Notes under the pieces: generated by a model
Told to the model about the DNA's origin: nothing
Database searches by the model: none
Seen by the model: the letters and a program-made list of their open reading frames with translations, nothing else
Program-made: the position numbers and the translations under genes
Origin: Chryseobacterium vaccae
GTDB taxonomy: Bacteria; Bacteroidota; Bacteroidia; Flavobacteriales; Weeksellaceae
DNA length: 64,000 bases
Direction of reading: 5' to 3'
Assembly: GCF_009602705.1 (NCBI RefSeq)
Contig: NZ_VSWH01000001.1
Location: forward strand, 310,001-374,000
Shown: piece after piece, positions 8,636 through 19,600 of the stretch
How positions within the stretch are numbered: the stretch's first letter is position 1
Layout of the letters: every line of letters starts with the position of its first letter

Positions 8636-9442
8636 TTATGGTTGGATTACGAAGCTCTGCTTGCTAAGGGTGTGCGCTGAAAAATATCCCAAAGCTCCGT
8701 TGCTGATGTTACTTGGAGGGTTGGCCGGAGTTACACCGCTTCCACCGTCTGCAATATCAAGAAGAGCACTGTAGAAGGTGAAAACATTGGTGTCGATGCA
8801 CTGCATTTCAACATGGATGGTATCTCCTACAACAACTTCATGGTCGGCACCGTCGTTGTCATCATTAGGAAGCATTAAAGGTCTCTGGTTCGGGAGACCA
8901 TTATTGATGTTGTCTGAAAAAACATTCACGGTCTTTTTAGATAAATTATTAATGGTAAAGCTGAAAAGATAGCGGTTTCCCAATGCGGCAGGATCTGTAA
9001 AAACGGGTAGGAGGGTATAGCTGATTTTTCCTCCGAATGTAAAAGAATCCTGTTCCAGACCTTCAAAAGCAACCGCTTCCGGCATAGTGCTTTGGGCGGT
9101 GTATTGCTTTCCGTCTGCATTAATTTTTAAGGTATAAGTTCTTCCTGATGCTCCCACAAAAGCCGATGAAGTCTGATATTTCCCGTTACCAACATATTGC
9201 AGGGTCTCTGCTTGTCCGGTATTATCGCTTAAGATCACTGTGGCTCCTGTTACAGCAGGATACTGGTTATTCTGTGTAAAAGCGACAGATCTGGTTATTT
9301 TCACAAAATAAGGTCCCGGCTGGTTGGTAATATTTCCTTCAATAACAATATTTCCGCTTTGGTCTTCCAGGTCAAGATCGATTTCCTTCTGACAGGCGGT
9401 GAATAAAAAAAGAGAGAGTATAATTAAAAAAGTATTTTTCAT
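8636..9442 (-). CDS. DUF4249 family outer-membrane lipoprotein
   Basis: A 268-residue lipoprotein: hydrophobic signal and lipobox LFTACQKEIDLDL, then a beta-rich DUF4249-like body with IVIEGNITNQPGPYFVKITRS and GATVILSDN near the start. In Bacteroidota, DUF4249 proteins are typically encoded directly after a TonB-dependent receptor and are thought to act with it at the outer membrane. That is the arrangement here: it follows the receptor with a three-base gap. The substrate is unknown. Confidence 0.87.
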   Translation of the reverse strand: MKNTFLIILSLFLFTACQKEIDLDLEDQSGNIVIEGNITNQPGPYFVKITRSVAFTQNNQYPAVTGATVILSDNTGQAETLQYVGNGKYQTSSAFVGASGRTYTLKINADGKQYTAQSTMPEAVAFEGLEQDSFTFGGKISYTLLPVFTDPAALGNRYLFSFTINNLSKKTVNVFSDNINNGLPNQRPLMLPNDDNDGADHEVVVGDTIHVEMQCIDTNVFTFYSALLDIADGGSGVTPANPPSNISNGALGYFSAHTLSKQSFVIQP

Positions 9443-9445
9443 GAT

Positions 9446-11776
9446 TTAAAATTTGAAATTATAAGTGATGTTAGGAACCCATCGGAATAGGGAAGTCTGC
9501 ATAGCACGGGTTGTTCCCGGGTTATTCGGATTGTCTTCAAAAGTAATGGTGTAAGCATTTTCACGGCCATACAGATTATAAATTCCGAAAGACCATGAAC
9601 CACGGAAACGTTTCGTGGAAACAGGTTCGTAGGTGGCACTCAGATCCATTCTGTGATAAGCAGGCATCCGGTCTGCATTTCTGCTGCTATATTGGAATAT
9701 CGTCTTGCCGTCCAGCTCATACTTTCCGGTAGGGAAGGTAACTGCATTTCCCGTGCTGTAAAGAAAAAGCCCGGAGAAAGACCATTTTTCGTTCAACTGA
9801 TACGTTGCCACTATTGAAAGATCATGGGTTTTATCCATTCTGGCATTATACCATTCATTGTCATTGATACCATTGATCTTTCTTTCTGTTTTAGAGAGCG
9901 TATAAGAGATCCATCCGGTCAGCTTACCGCTTTTCTTCTTGGCAATTAATTCCAGTCCGTAGGCTCTTCCTTTTCCGAAAAGAAGTTCACTTTCTATATC
10001 AGCTGCAGTATCAAACGTGATCTGTGCCCCGTTTTTATAGTCGATTTGGTTCTGCATCGATTTATAATAGATCTCCGCATTCAGCTCATAATTATTATTG
10101 TTGAAATTTCTGCTGTAGCCCAGGCTGACCTGGTCTGCAATTTCAGGTTTTACCGTATAGCTGCTTCCTATCCATTGGTCTGTAGGGTTTCCGCTGCTGC
10201 TGTTGCTCAAAAGATGCAGGTTCTGGGTATTGCGGGAATAACCTCCTTTCACGCTGCTAACCTCATTGATGCGGTAATTGGCTGTAATACGAGGCTCCGG
10301 ATTGATGTATGTTTTCCCGAATTTTCCTTTTTCTAAAAACTGGCTGTCCGTAAGAACCCCGTTTTCATAAGTATTGAAAGTATCACCACCCAGCACACTG
10401 AATAGAGCGAGCCTTACCCCGTAATTAACGGTCAGCTTATCATTCACTTTAAAATCATCATTGATGTACAATGCATTTTCCCATGAATATCTTTTATTTC
10501 TCGGAAAACTGCTAACACTTGTGCCTGAAGCGCTGCTTGGAGTAAGGGTATGGTAAATAGACTGGAGACCAAAGCGTACAGAATGCTTATTTCCGGCAAA
10601 CCAGGTGAAATCCTGCTTAAGATTCCAGTCCTGTATCTTTGAATTCAGTCCGAATTTATTGTCATTACTTTCCAGGCTTATCTTATAATCATAATTGCTG
10701 TAAATAAAAGACGTATTAGAGAACAATTTGCTATTAATAATGCTGTTCCATCTCAGGGTAGCGGTTGTATTCCCCCAATCTGAGGAAAAGGTGTTGCCAA
10801 TTCCCAAAACATCCCTTCCGAAATACCCCGAAAGATAAAGGCGGTTGTTTTCGTTGACCTGATAATTGGCCTTCAGGTTGAGGTCGTAAAAGTATAATTT
10901 ATTGTCCTTAAAATCATCGGTTGTTTTCAGAAACAGATCGGCGTACGTTCTTCTTCCCGAAACAATAAATGATGACTTTTCTTTCTGAATAGGGCCTTCT
11001 ACACTCAAACGGCTGCTGATGAGGCCTATTCCTCCGTTGATATTATAATCTTTGTTGTTTCCGTCTTTCATTTTTACATCCATCACAGAAGAAAGGCGGC
11101 CCCCGTACTGGGCAGGGCTGTTTCCCTTGATGATGCTGGCATCTTTCAGAGCATCGCTGTTAAATGTACTGAAAAATCCAAGCAAATGCGATGCATTATA
11201 AACAGGCGCTTCATCCAGAAGGATCAGGTTTTGATCCGTAGCACCTCCTCTCACACTGAATCCGCTGCTTCCTTCACCATTACTTTTGATACCGGGCAGA
11301 AGCTGGATAGTTTTCATGACATCCTTTTCTCCAAATAAAACCGGAAGCTTTTCTATATTTTTAATGCTTAAAGTTTCTGTACCCATTTGGGCTGTAGAAA
11401 GATTTTTATCTTTTTTGATCCCTGAGACAACCACTTCGTCAATGCTTTTGGTTCTTTCTTCTTCCTGGCTAAGGGGAAGGTCCAGTTTGATATTCTGATC
11501 CACTTTTACCTGCTGCTCAAAATCTTTGTAGCCAGGGTAAGAAATGATCAGAGTATAGCTTCCTTCCGGTAATGATAAGGAATAGAAGCCATATTCATTG
11601 GCCGTTACATGGATGGATGGGTTTTCACTTACTTTTACATTCACTCCAATCAGGAGCTCACCGTTCTTTTGGTCTTTCACGGTTCCGCTTACAGAATACG
11701 TCTGCTGAGCCATCGCTAAAGTACTGAAACAGAGCGCAGCCGTAGCAGCGGTAATTTTTAAAAAGGATGTTTGCAT
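9446..11776 (-). CDS. TonB-dependent receptor with carboxypeptidase-like regulatory domain
   Basis: A 776-residue outer-membrane receptor. It has a Sec signal (ends AMAQ, residue about 24), then a CarboxypepD_reg-like domain at about 25-110 (YSVSGTVKDQKNGELLIGVNV). A plug domain at about 120-245 includes GEGSSGFSVRGGATDQNLILLD and YGGRLSSVMDVKM. A beta-barrel rich in aromatic residues follows and ends in the canonical terminal Phe (ITYNFKF). Such receptors import or sense substrates using TonB energy. The paired DUF4249 lipoprotein is downstream. No siderophore or glycan genes adjoin, so the ligand cannot be inferred. Confidence 0.92.
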   Translation of the reverse strand: MQTSFLKITAATAALCFSTLAMAQQTYSVSGTVKDQKNGELLIGVNVKVSENPSIHVTANEYGFYSLSLPEGSYTLIISYPGYKDFEQQVKVDQNIKLDLPLSQEEERTKSIDEVVVSGIKKDKNLSTAQMGTETLSIKNIEKLPVLFGEKDVMKTIQLLPGIKSNGEGSSGFSVRGGATDQNLILLDEAPVYNASHLLGFFSTFNSDALKDASIIKGNSPAQYGGRLSSVMDVKMKDGNNKDYNINGGIGLISSRLSVEGPIQKEKSSFIVSGRRTYADLFLKTTDDFKDNKLYFYDLNLKANYQVNENNRLYLSGYFGRDVLGIGNTFSSDWGNTTATLRWNSIINSKLFSNTSFIYSNYDYKISLESNDNKFGLNSKIQDWNLKQDFTWFAGNKHSVRFGLQSIYHTLTPSSASGTSVSSFPRNKRYSWENALYINDDFKVNDKLTVNYGVRLALFSVLGGDTFNTYENGVLTDSQFLEKGKFGKTYINPEPRITANYRINEVSSVKGGYSRNTQNLHLLSNSSSGNPTDQWIGSSYTVKPEIADQVSLGYSRNFNNNNYELNAEIYYKSMQNQIDYKNGAQITFDTAADIESELLFGKGRAYGLELIAKKKSGKLTGWISYTLSKTERKINGINDNEWYNARMDKTHDLSIVATYQLNEKWSFSGLFLYSTGNAVTFPTGKYELDGKTIFQYSSRNADRMPAYHRMDLSATYEPVSTKRFRGSWSFGIYNLYGRENAYTITFEDNPNNPGTTRAMQTSLFRWVPNITYNFKF

Positions 11777-12203
11777 TAGTTTATTTTAAAGTAGTAAAAC
11801 TTTCTTCTATAGAAATAACCATTTGTTGATGCCTGATTAGTAGGAAGAACAAGTGATTAGTTACACGAATAAAACTTATTATTGATACTATTCTTAGCTT
11901 TTAATCAACAATTTGTGATTTATAATTAATCTTATTAAGTCCTATCAAAAAGCTAAAATGTTTTTTTGAATAAAGACATTTATAAAATATTCTTTGAAAT
12001 AAACATAATACTGTAAATTATTTCATGTAAAATAAAATGCGACAAGTTTTGTCGTTGCTCATTCTTTTCTTTGTTGAATAATATCAATGGTAATCATTTG
12101 ATTGTCTTTGTAAAAAAAGTATTAAATCTACTTAACGTGAAGTAAAAAAGTGTATTTTTGCACCGCTTAAAAAATAATAAACCAACAACTCAAATAACAC
12201 AGA
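11777..12203. other. Divergent intergenic region between the receptor and the RHS operon
   Basis: A 427-base, very AT-rich gap that should hold promoters for both directions. On + a TATTTTTG -7 box at 12153-12160 lies 43 bases before the ATG of the T9SS gene. I found no clear operator repeats and no small ORF worth calling. Confidence 0.5.
12153..12160 (+). promoter_or_regulatory. Promoter -7 box (TATTTTTG) of the RHS operon
   Basis: Matches TAnnTTTG and lies 43 bases upstream of the ATG at 12204. It is the best candidate promoter for the three-gene T9SS/RHS unit and its immunity gene. Confidence 0.5.
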
Positions 12204-13754
12204 ATGAAACGATTCTATCTCAGTGCATTGATGATATGCACAGCTCTGAGTGCATCAGCCCAGGAAGTCTTATGGCAGAAAGACATCAAGTCCTCCACTC
12301 AGGATTTCCTAAGCCAGATTACCACCACTATCGATCAGCAGTACCTGATTACCGGAAGTTCCATTCAAACGAAAGATCAACAGTCAGTTGCTAACAGCCA
12401 AAAGCAAAACAACGGCTACGATTTCCACTTGGTTAAACTCAACCAGCAGGGAGAGCAGGTCTGGGAAAAATACCTTTCAGGACAAAACCACGATTATCTT
12501 TCCGCTTCAGTTTCTACCCAAGAAGGTGGATTTTTAATTGCAGGAACCTCCTATTCCGGAAAAGGACTGGATAAAAAAGAAGAATCCAAAGGCGGATCCG
12601 ACCTCTGGCTGGTAAGATTGAATGAATTCGGGGATGAATTATGGCAGAAAACATTAGGAACCGCTTCCGATGAAGAAGCCAGAGCAGTCGTTCAGACTAC
12701 AGACTTAGGATTCTTTGTGGCAGGTAATGTTCAGAACTCTTCCAAAGGTTATGGCTCTAAAGATGCCTGGATCATCAGACTGGATAAAGATGGAAAAGAA
12801 CTTTCGCAGTTAATTTTAGGCGGAAAAGGATTGGATGAAGTAGAGAAAATGATCCCGACAAAAGATGGCGGTGTTCTAATAGGGATTTATTCACGAAGCT
12901 CAGTTGGTGGAAACAAGAAAACCGAAAACTCAGGAGAAGGTGATTACTGGATCGTGAAGCTTGACAAAAACGGTAAAGTAGAATGGGAAAAGAACTACGG
13001 AGGAAAAGGAGATGATCATTTGAGAACATTAGCTTTAACATCCGCAGGTTATCTTATCGGCGGAGAATCCAGATCAGAGAGATCAGGAAACAAAACCGTA
13101 GGAATAGAAAAAGGAACCGATCTTTGGCTTGTAGCTTTAAACGAAAGAGGAGAAGAACAATGGCAGAAATCCTACAACTTTAAAAACAGGGATATTCTGA
13201 TGGGGATGAGTGTAATTCATTCCGCAGATGATAAAACTTCTAAAGGTATTTTACTCGGTGGTTACACTCAGGCAGAAGGGAGAATAGAAAAAGATGATGA
13301 AACGTTCTGGATGCTGTATCTGGATCAGGAAGGCAATGAGCAGTGGAGAAAACATATCAACGGAGAAAACCGAAAGAAAGAAGAAAGACTTTCAGATATT
13401 AAACTGAACAGAGATGGTTCTATTATCCTAGCAGGAACCAGTGCAGAGGAACTCGGAAAAGAGAACTGGAAAATTGTAAAACTGGGAGACAGCCAGATCG
13501 ATAAGCTGATTCAAAAACAGGATATCAAGATCTACCCGAACCCTGTCACGGATTATGCTTACATCGAGATAGGCTATGATTTTTCAGATGCAGATATTTT
13601 GGTTTATGATATGGGAGGAAGACAGCTTCAGAGTGTGAAAACCAAGAATAAGGTAACCAAGATTAATACCCAGCCACTGGTTCAGGGGGCTTACCTTGTG
13701 GTGATCAAGACGGATACTAATAAAACAGCGAATGCAAAACTGATCAAAAAATAA
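12204..13754 (+). CDS. Secreted T9SS type A sorting-domain protein with propeller-like repeats
   Basis: A 516-residue protein with a Sec signal peptide (cleavage near SASAQ, residue 20). Repeats of about 60 residues read like WxKxxGxxxxDxxxxxxxxxxGGxxxAGxS followed by xDxWxxxLDxxG, as in secreted beta-propeller proteins. The C-terminal 75 residues (IKIYPNPVTDYAYIEI to the end, with DMGGRQLQSV and LVQGAYLVVI) are a type A sorting domain for export by the type IX system. It is the first gene of the RHS operon, nine bases before the 950-aa partner. Its linkage suggests it helps display or release the RHS proteins on the cell surface, which is inference. Confidence 0.88.
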   Translation: MKRFYLSALMICTALSASAQEVLWQKDIKSSTQDFLSQITTTIDQQYLITGSSIQTKDQQSVANSQKQNNGYDFHLVKLNQQGEQVWEKYLSGQNHDYLSASVSTQEGGFLIAGTSYSGKGLDKKEESKGGSDLWLVRLNEFGDELWQKTLGTASDEEARAVVQTTDLGFFVAGNVQNSSKGYGSKDAWIIRLDKDGKELSQLILGGKGLDEVEKMIPTKDGGVLIGIYSRSSVGGNKKTENSGEGDYWIVKLDKNGKVEWEKNYGGKGDDHLRTLALTSAGYLIGGESRSERSGNKTVGIEKGTDLWLVALNERGEEQWQKSYNFKNRDILMGMSVIHSADDKTSKGILLGGYTQAEGRIEKDDETFWMLYLDQEGNEQWRKHINGENRKKEERLSDIKLNRDGSIILAGTSAEELGKENWKIVKLGDSQIDKLIQKQDIKIYPNPVTDYAYIEIGYDFSDADILVYDMGGRQLQSVKTKNKVTKINTQPLVQGAYLVVIKTDTNKTANAKLIKK

Positions 13755-13763
13755 AAACTGATT

Positions 13764-16616
13764 ATGAAGAAAACAAATTATATAAAAGCCTTGGGCCTTG
13801 TCCCTGTTTTTTTAGGAACACTGGTCTACGGACAGGCAGGCGTAGGAGAAACTGTTACTACCCCTATTGCCTCACCATCAATGGCTGCTATGTCGCAGTA
13901 TTCCGATGTGCCGATATCGCTGGCTACTGGATTACCGGATATAGGGATTTCCCTTTCTGATGCTCCTACATCAGGTGGGGTGAAATGGCCGCTAGGGTTA
14001 AGCTATAATGCAAGAAGGACAGATAATACTGAAGAACTGGCGAGTGATGTAGGCCGTGGATGGTCATTTTTCGGGGCAGGAGTGGTTTATAAAAAAATTG
14101 TCATGGGTCTGGACGAATGTTATGACAATGCAGGTGCTGTGGATTATCAAAAAAATGAGTTTGATGATCTCTACTATTATAACCTTCCGGGACTTTCAGG
14201 AAAGTTCAGAATCAAAAGAGATATAGCCACTAATACTTTTTCATTGGTGAACTTAGTGCCCAACGGAGCTAAGATAGAATATGTGAGAGACAGCAATACA
14301 TCAACTTTCAAAGCAGATAGTTTTACAATAACAGCGGATAACGGATATAAATATTTTTTTGACAAACCGGATATCGGAAGATATAATTGTGATGTTGGAC
14401 TTATTATTCCAACGATTTATAAACCAGCTTATTATCTGACTAAAATTTTATCTCCGATAGGGTCTGAGGTAGCTGTATTTACCTATGATGAAAAGACAAA
14501 ATATAAGGAAAATAGTACAAATTATCTTATATTCCTTCAGAATAAGCTGAAAGCCATCACCAGCAGAAACGGGCAGACGGTTTTTAATTATTCATATGAT
14601 GAAACGCTGGAAGGCAAAAAAGAGAGCGATAAAACAGCCAGTGATCCGTACAGCCTTCAGAAAATTATTTTTAAAAATCCTGCGGGAGAAGAATTGTCTT
14701 CTTATGCATTTAACTATACCATGGTTTCAAAAGGAAATGGTATTTCAAATAAAGAAAGAGTTCTTAACTCTGTGTTCAGAAATGATAAAAACAACAGTCC
14801 TGTTGAAAAGAACAGTTTTGTATACAATGAAGCTTCCGGTTTAGGACCTCTTAAAAGACTCATTACCCCTTCTGGCGGAGTTACGGAATACAACTTTGAA
14901 AATGGAGAGGTTTATTTTAACTTTAATGATCCTTACTATTTATACTATCTGTCTATAGAATCAAAAATTATAGATCCTATCATACAATACCGGGAAGGAG
15001 TAGGCAGCGGGCCGGTTGATACCAATGAGACTTTGCAGTACAATTTTACAGTACCCGGGGATCCTTCAGAGAAAAGGTACTTTAAATTTATTTTTCAAAT
15101 TGATGAGTATAGCTATCCTCTGTCTCCTGAAATTCCGGGTGTTCCTCCAAAACCAAGAAAGGACAAGCTTAAGGTTACCCTGAAAAGAAACGGGGAAATT
15201 ATCATTCCTTCCTTTACCATAACTGCAGAGTTCTATAAGGAACAAAATATCAATGGTTATCCCGGAAATTATACCATTGAATTGGAGTCAATTGAAGGAG
15301 CTGCAGGAAAAGGAGAGTTTGGAGTATCTGTGATAAAATTACGTCCTGGTCCGTTCAGAAATGCAAAACCTTCAGGCCAAACCAGAATTAAAAATATAAA
15401 GTATTATAAAAATGCTGCTGCTGCCAGTCCGGACAGGGCAGTTAATTATGATTATGAATCTGTTGAGCAGTCTAACAGTACAAGTGGTTATCTGTACGAG
15501 AATGAAAGAGATGATATAAGTGATTTTATAAACGGGTATATCATCCACAGAAATGTAAAAGTCTCAGAAACAGGCAAGGGATATGTACGCCACTACTTTA
15601 GAACACCAGATGATTACCCTAAGTATCAGACCGGGGGAACAGTAGGAACTCCGCTATATTTCTGGCCTTATTACAATGTGACTAAAAGCGGGTTAATGAG
15701 AAAGAAAGAAACCTATAATGAACAGAATACACTTTTGACAGAGGAGGTTTATGATTATGAACTCGATAATTATGTAAACGAAGAATATGATATGAGGTTT
15801 GGAGATAAGACTACTTCAAAACCTGCTTACATTAAAAAGAGTATGATTACTGCAAAAGCATTTTTCCCTAATAACGGAATGCTGGAGTCCAGTTCAGAGA
15901 CCTGGATGAACACAAGTCAGAAACCGTATTATACAAAAAGTACGGCAGATGGAGAAACTTCAGAACAGTTCATTACTTATCCTTCCGGACAGGCAGGATA
16001 CAGCCACCTGGTGACTGCTAATATGATAGGAATTCCTGTCATAAATGAAGAAAAGAAAAACGGAAAAATGACCTCTAAATCGATAACCCGTTATGAATCT
16101 CCGTCTCTTCTTCCAACATCTGCCCTCGCGACCAATATTGCCGATGGAAGTACAAAGCAGACCGCTTCTCTGGACGCTTATGATGACAAAGGAAATGTAC
16201 TTCAGGTGACTTCTGCAGACGGGATTTCTACGACATTGATCTATGGCTATAACAAAACGCAGGTTATTGCCAGAATAGAAGGCGCAAAATATAATGATAT
16301 TAAAAACAGCCCGCTTATTACCACGGCTATTGCTGCATCAGACAGCGATAATACCAACCCGGGATCAGAAAGTGCGTTGATTACGGCTTTAGATAATCTC
16401 CGTATGGACAACTCAATGACGGCATACAGAATTACAGCATATACCTATGACCCGATGGTGGGTCTTACCACGACAACGTCTCCGGATGGCCAGCGTGAAA
16501 TGTATGAATACGACAGTGCCGGAAGATTAAAAACCCTGAAAAGAGCAGAAAAAGATGCTTCAGGAAATACCGTGTACAAAACGCTGAAAGAATACAAATA
16601 CAACTACAAACCGTAA
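13764..16616 (+). CDS. Exported RHS/YD-repeat partner protein (SpvB/TcB-like part of a split RHS system)
   Basis: A 950-residue protein with a Sec signal (LGTLVYGQ, residue about 24). Its N-terminal part has a GRGWSFFGAGVVYK motif and large beta-rich stretches. The last about 130 residues hold YD-type repeats (YDDKGNVLQVTSADGISTTLIYGY and YDSAGRLKTLKR). The next gene begins one base after its stop. Together they look like an RHS shell split over two polypeptides, analogous to TcB/TcC, where a beta-cage encloses a toxic tip. That analogy rests on repeat type and order, not on a search. No T9SS sorting domain is seen in this protein. Confidence 0.75.
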   Translation: MKKTNYIKALGLVPVFLGTLVYGQAGVGETVTTPIASPSMAAMSQYSDVPISLATGLPDIGISLSDAPTSGGVKWPLGLSYNARRTDNTEELASDVGRGWSFFGAGVVYKKIVMGLDECYDNAGAVDYQKNEFDDLYYYNLPGLSGKFRIKRDIATNTFSLVNLVPNGAKIEYVRDSNTSTFKADSFTITADNGYKYFFDKPDIGRYNCDVGLIIPTIYKPAYYLTKILSPIGSEVAVFTYDEKTKYKENSTNYLIFLQNKLKAITSRNGQTVFNYSYDETLEGKKESDKTASDPYSLQKIIFKNPAGEELSSYAFNYTMVSKGNGISNKERVLNSVFRNDKNNSPVEKNSFVYNEASGLGPLKRLITPSGGVTEYNFENGEVYFNFNDPYYLYYLSIESKIIDPIIQYREGVGSGPVDTNETLQYNFTVPGDPSEKRYFKFIFQIDEYSYPLSPEIPGVPPKPRKDKLKVTLKRNGEIIIPSFTITAEFYKEQNINGYPGNYTIELESIEGAAGKGEFGVSVIKLRPGPFRNAKPSGQTRIKNIKYYKNAAAASPDRAVNYDYESVEQSNSTSGYLYENERDDISDFINGYIIHRNVKVSETGKGYVRHYFRTPDDYPKYQTGGTVGTPLYFWPYYNVTKSGLMRKKETYNEQNTLLTEEVYDYELDNYVNEEYDMRFGDKTTSKPAYIKKSMITAKAFFPNNGMLESSSETWMNTSQKPYYTKSTADGETSEQFITYPSGQAGYSHLVTANMIGIPVINEEKKNGKMTSKSITRYESPSLLPTSALATNIADGSTKQTASLDAYDDKGNVLQVTSADGISTTLIYGYNKTQVIARIEGAKYNDIKNSPLITTAIAASDSDNTNPGSESALITALDNLRMDNSMTAYRITAYTYDPMVGLTTTTSPDGQREMYEYDSAGRLKTLKRAEKDASGNTVYKTLKEYKYNYKP

Positions 16617-16617
16617 A

Positions 16618-19600
16618 ATGATGAAAAGAATTTTAAGCCTGTTCGGGATATTGTCAGCGGTAGTTTTCTCTGCACAGAACAATCTCACCAATACCGAAAA
16701 TTATACCTATACCAAAGAATGCCTGAATGCAGACTGTACCAAAGTTTCAGAAAGTGTACAGTATTTTGACAGCTTCGGCAGACCATTTCAGGCGGTCAGC
16801 ATAAAATCCAGTCCTTCAGGAAAGGATATGGTACAGCATATTCCGTATGACAGTTACGGAAGAAAAGTAGACAGCTGGTTTCCTGTTCCCATGCCTACAT
16901 CGGGCGGGGCAGTTCATGACACAGCAGCCGTAAAAAGCAATGCAGTGAGTTTGTATGGAGACAACCGTCCGTTTTCCCATACCGTATTGGATAATTCGCC
17001 ACTAGACCGTGTTTTGCAACAGATTTCTCCGGGGCAGGACTGGCAGAACCATCCGGCAGCTTTTGCCTATGAAACCAACATCAACGGTGAAGTTAAAAAA
17101 TATATGGTTTCTTCTTCCTGGACTGAAGGGAGAACAGAGTCGGTACTCTCACTTCCGGGAAGCTATCCGGCTAATACCCTGACAAAAAATACGGTGACCG
17201 ACCAGGATGGAAAAGTCTCTGTAGAATACAAAAACAAGCAGGGCCAGCTGATTATGGCAAGAAAAGGAGCAGGAACATCAGATGCTGCAGATACCTATTA
17301 TGTTTATAATGAATTTGGACATCTGGTCTATGTTATTCCTCCGCTGGCTTCGGCCTCAGGATCAGTATCTCAGGATACTCTGGAAAAGCTTTGTTACCAG
17401 TACCGCTATGATGGCTGGAATCGCCTGGTGGAAAAAAGACTTCCGGGTAAAGGCTGGGAATATATGGTGTATGATAAAGCAGATAAGCTGATTCTTACCC
17501 AGGATGCCAATCAAAGAACTTCGTTCAGCTGGATGATTTATAAATATGATGCATGGGGAAGGCCTATTTATACAGGAATACTAACGGCTAATAATACCAG
17601 ACCAGGTATGCAGAGTCAGATTAGTGACACATCTGTTATTGAAAGCAGAAATACCACAGGACTCACGGCCAATGATATGACTTATTATTACTCCAATATG
17701 TATTGGGGACTGAATACCCTGTTATCAGTCACTTATTACGATTCTTATCCTCAGCAGTATGGTTTTAATCCTCCTTTTCCGTCAACGATTTTGGGAGAAC
17801 CGGTACTGACTGAAACTCCTGATGCTGATGGAAGAAGCACCAAAGGTCTTCCGGTGATGAGCCTGGTAAAAAATATAGAAAATGACAGCTGGACAAAAAC
17901 CTATACCTATTATGATCAAAAAGGAAGAGCAATAGGAACCTATTCCATCAATCATTTGGGAGGCTACACCAAAACAGAATCCAAACTGGATTTTGCAGGA
18001 TTAACTCTACAAACCAAAGCCTATCATAAAAGACTGGCCACAGATACTGAGAAACTGATCACCCAGACCTATGATTATGATGCTCAGGGAAGACTGCTGG
18101 TACATAAGCATAAGATTGATAATAACCCTGAAGAGATTCTGAAGCAGAATACTTATAATGAACTCTCCCAGATTGTCAATAAGAAAGTAGGGGGAACCAA
18201 TGTTTCATCTCCTCTGCAGAGCATTGATTACACCTATAATATCCTTGGCTGGCTGACGAAGATCAATGATCCTGCCAATCTGAACGGGAAGCTTTTCGGG
18301 TATGAGATGAAATATTTCAATCCTCAGAATACCACAAGCACCTCAGGGAAATATGGTGGGAATATTACAGAAATAGATTGGAAAACAGCCACAGATAATG
18401 TATTGAGAAGATATGATTATCAGTATGATGCCTTAAACCGGTTGAAAAAAGGAATATATTCTGAACCGGGTTCATCTGTTCCGCAGAATGACTTTTATAA
18501 CGAGGCAATGAGCTATGATCTCAACGGAAATGTAAGTTCTCTGCAAAGAAATACTAAAGGAGAGGGAACAGCACAACAGATTGATAACCTTATCTATACT
18601 TACACCGGAAATAGGCTGCAGACAGTTGTTGATAATACTGGAAATTATATGGGCTATCCTGATAGTTCCGGCAGTGCGATTTCATATGACGACAATGGAA
18701 ACATGACTGATCATATTGACAAAGGGATATTAGAGATCAAATATAATTATCTGAACCTTCCGGGGAGAATGAAATTCAGTACTACCTATGTAATCCGGAA
18801 TAACGAAACAGGAGAAGATGAAACAAGAAATGTAAGATCGGAATATATCTACCGTGCTGACAGAACCAAACTTAGAAAGAAATACACTTTTGAATTTAGA
18901 AAAAATAATACAGAACGCACCAACACAACAGATTATCTGGATGGATTCCAGTATACCATCAATCATCTGAACACGGTCTCTCTGGATTTTGTTCCTACCT
19001 CGGAAGGATACTACGATTTTAAAAATAATAAGTATATTTACAACTATACCGATCAGCTGGGAAATGTACGGTTGAGCTATCAGAATAATGGCTCAGGAGC
19101 AGCAGTTCTTGAAGAAAACAACTATTACCCATTTGGATTAAAGCATGAGGGATACAATTACACATCAGGAAATCCAGACTACCGATACCAATACAACGAT
19201 AAAGAGCTGCAGGATGATACGGGAATGCTTGATTATGGCTGGAGACAGTATATTCCGGAACTGGGAAGATGGAATGGGATGGATCAGCTTTCAGAAAGCT
19301 ATTTTTCTTATTCTCCTTATGCTTATGTGATGAATAATCCGGTGATGATGTATGATCCGGATGGAAGATTGAGTCAGGATTGGTTAATGAGTTTCTATAA
19401 CAATTCTCAAAATGGGTATAATACTACCTGGAGAAATACTGGGATGGGATTTACTAATAACTGGGGAGGAAGCATGAACTATGAGGGTGTGTCTACTAAT
19501 TTCTATTTTGGAGGAACATCAACTGGTATAGGTGATCCGAATGGAATTTATATAAATGTACCTACTGTTGAATTACAAGCGAGAGGGAATTCCAATACGT

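Noticed and set aside
12158..12394. 78-codon ORF overlapping the start of the T9SS gene
   Set aside because: Begins at the promoter and overlaps the signal peptide of a well-supported gene in another frame.
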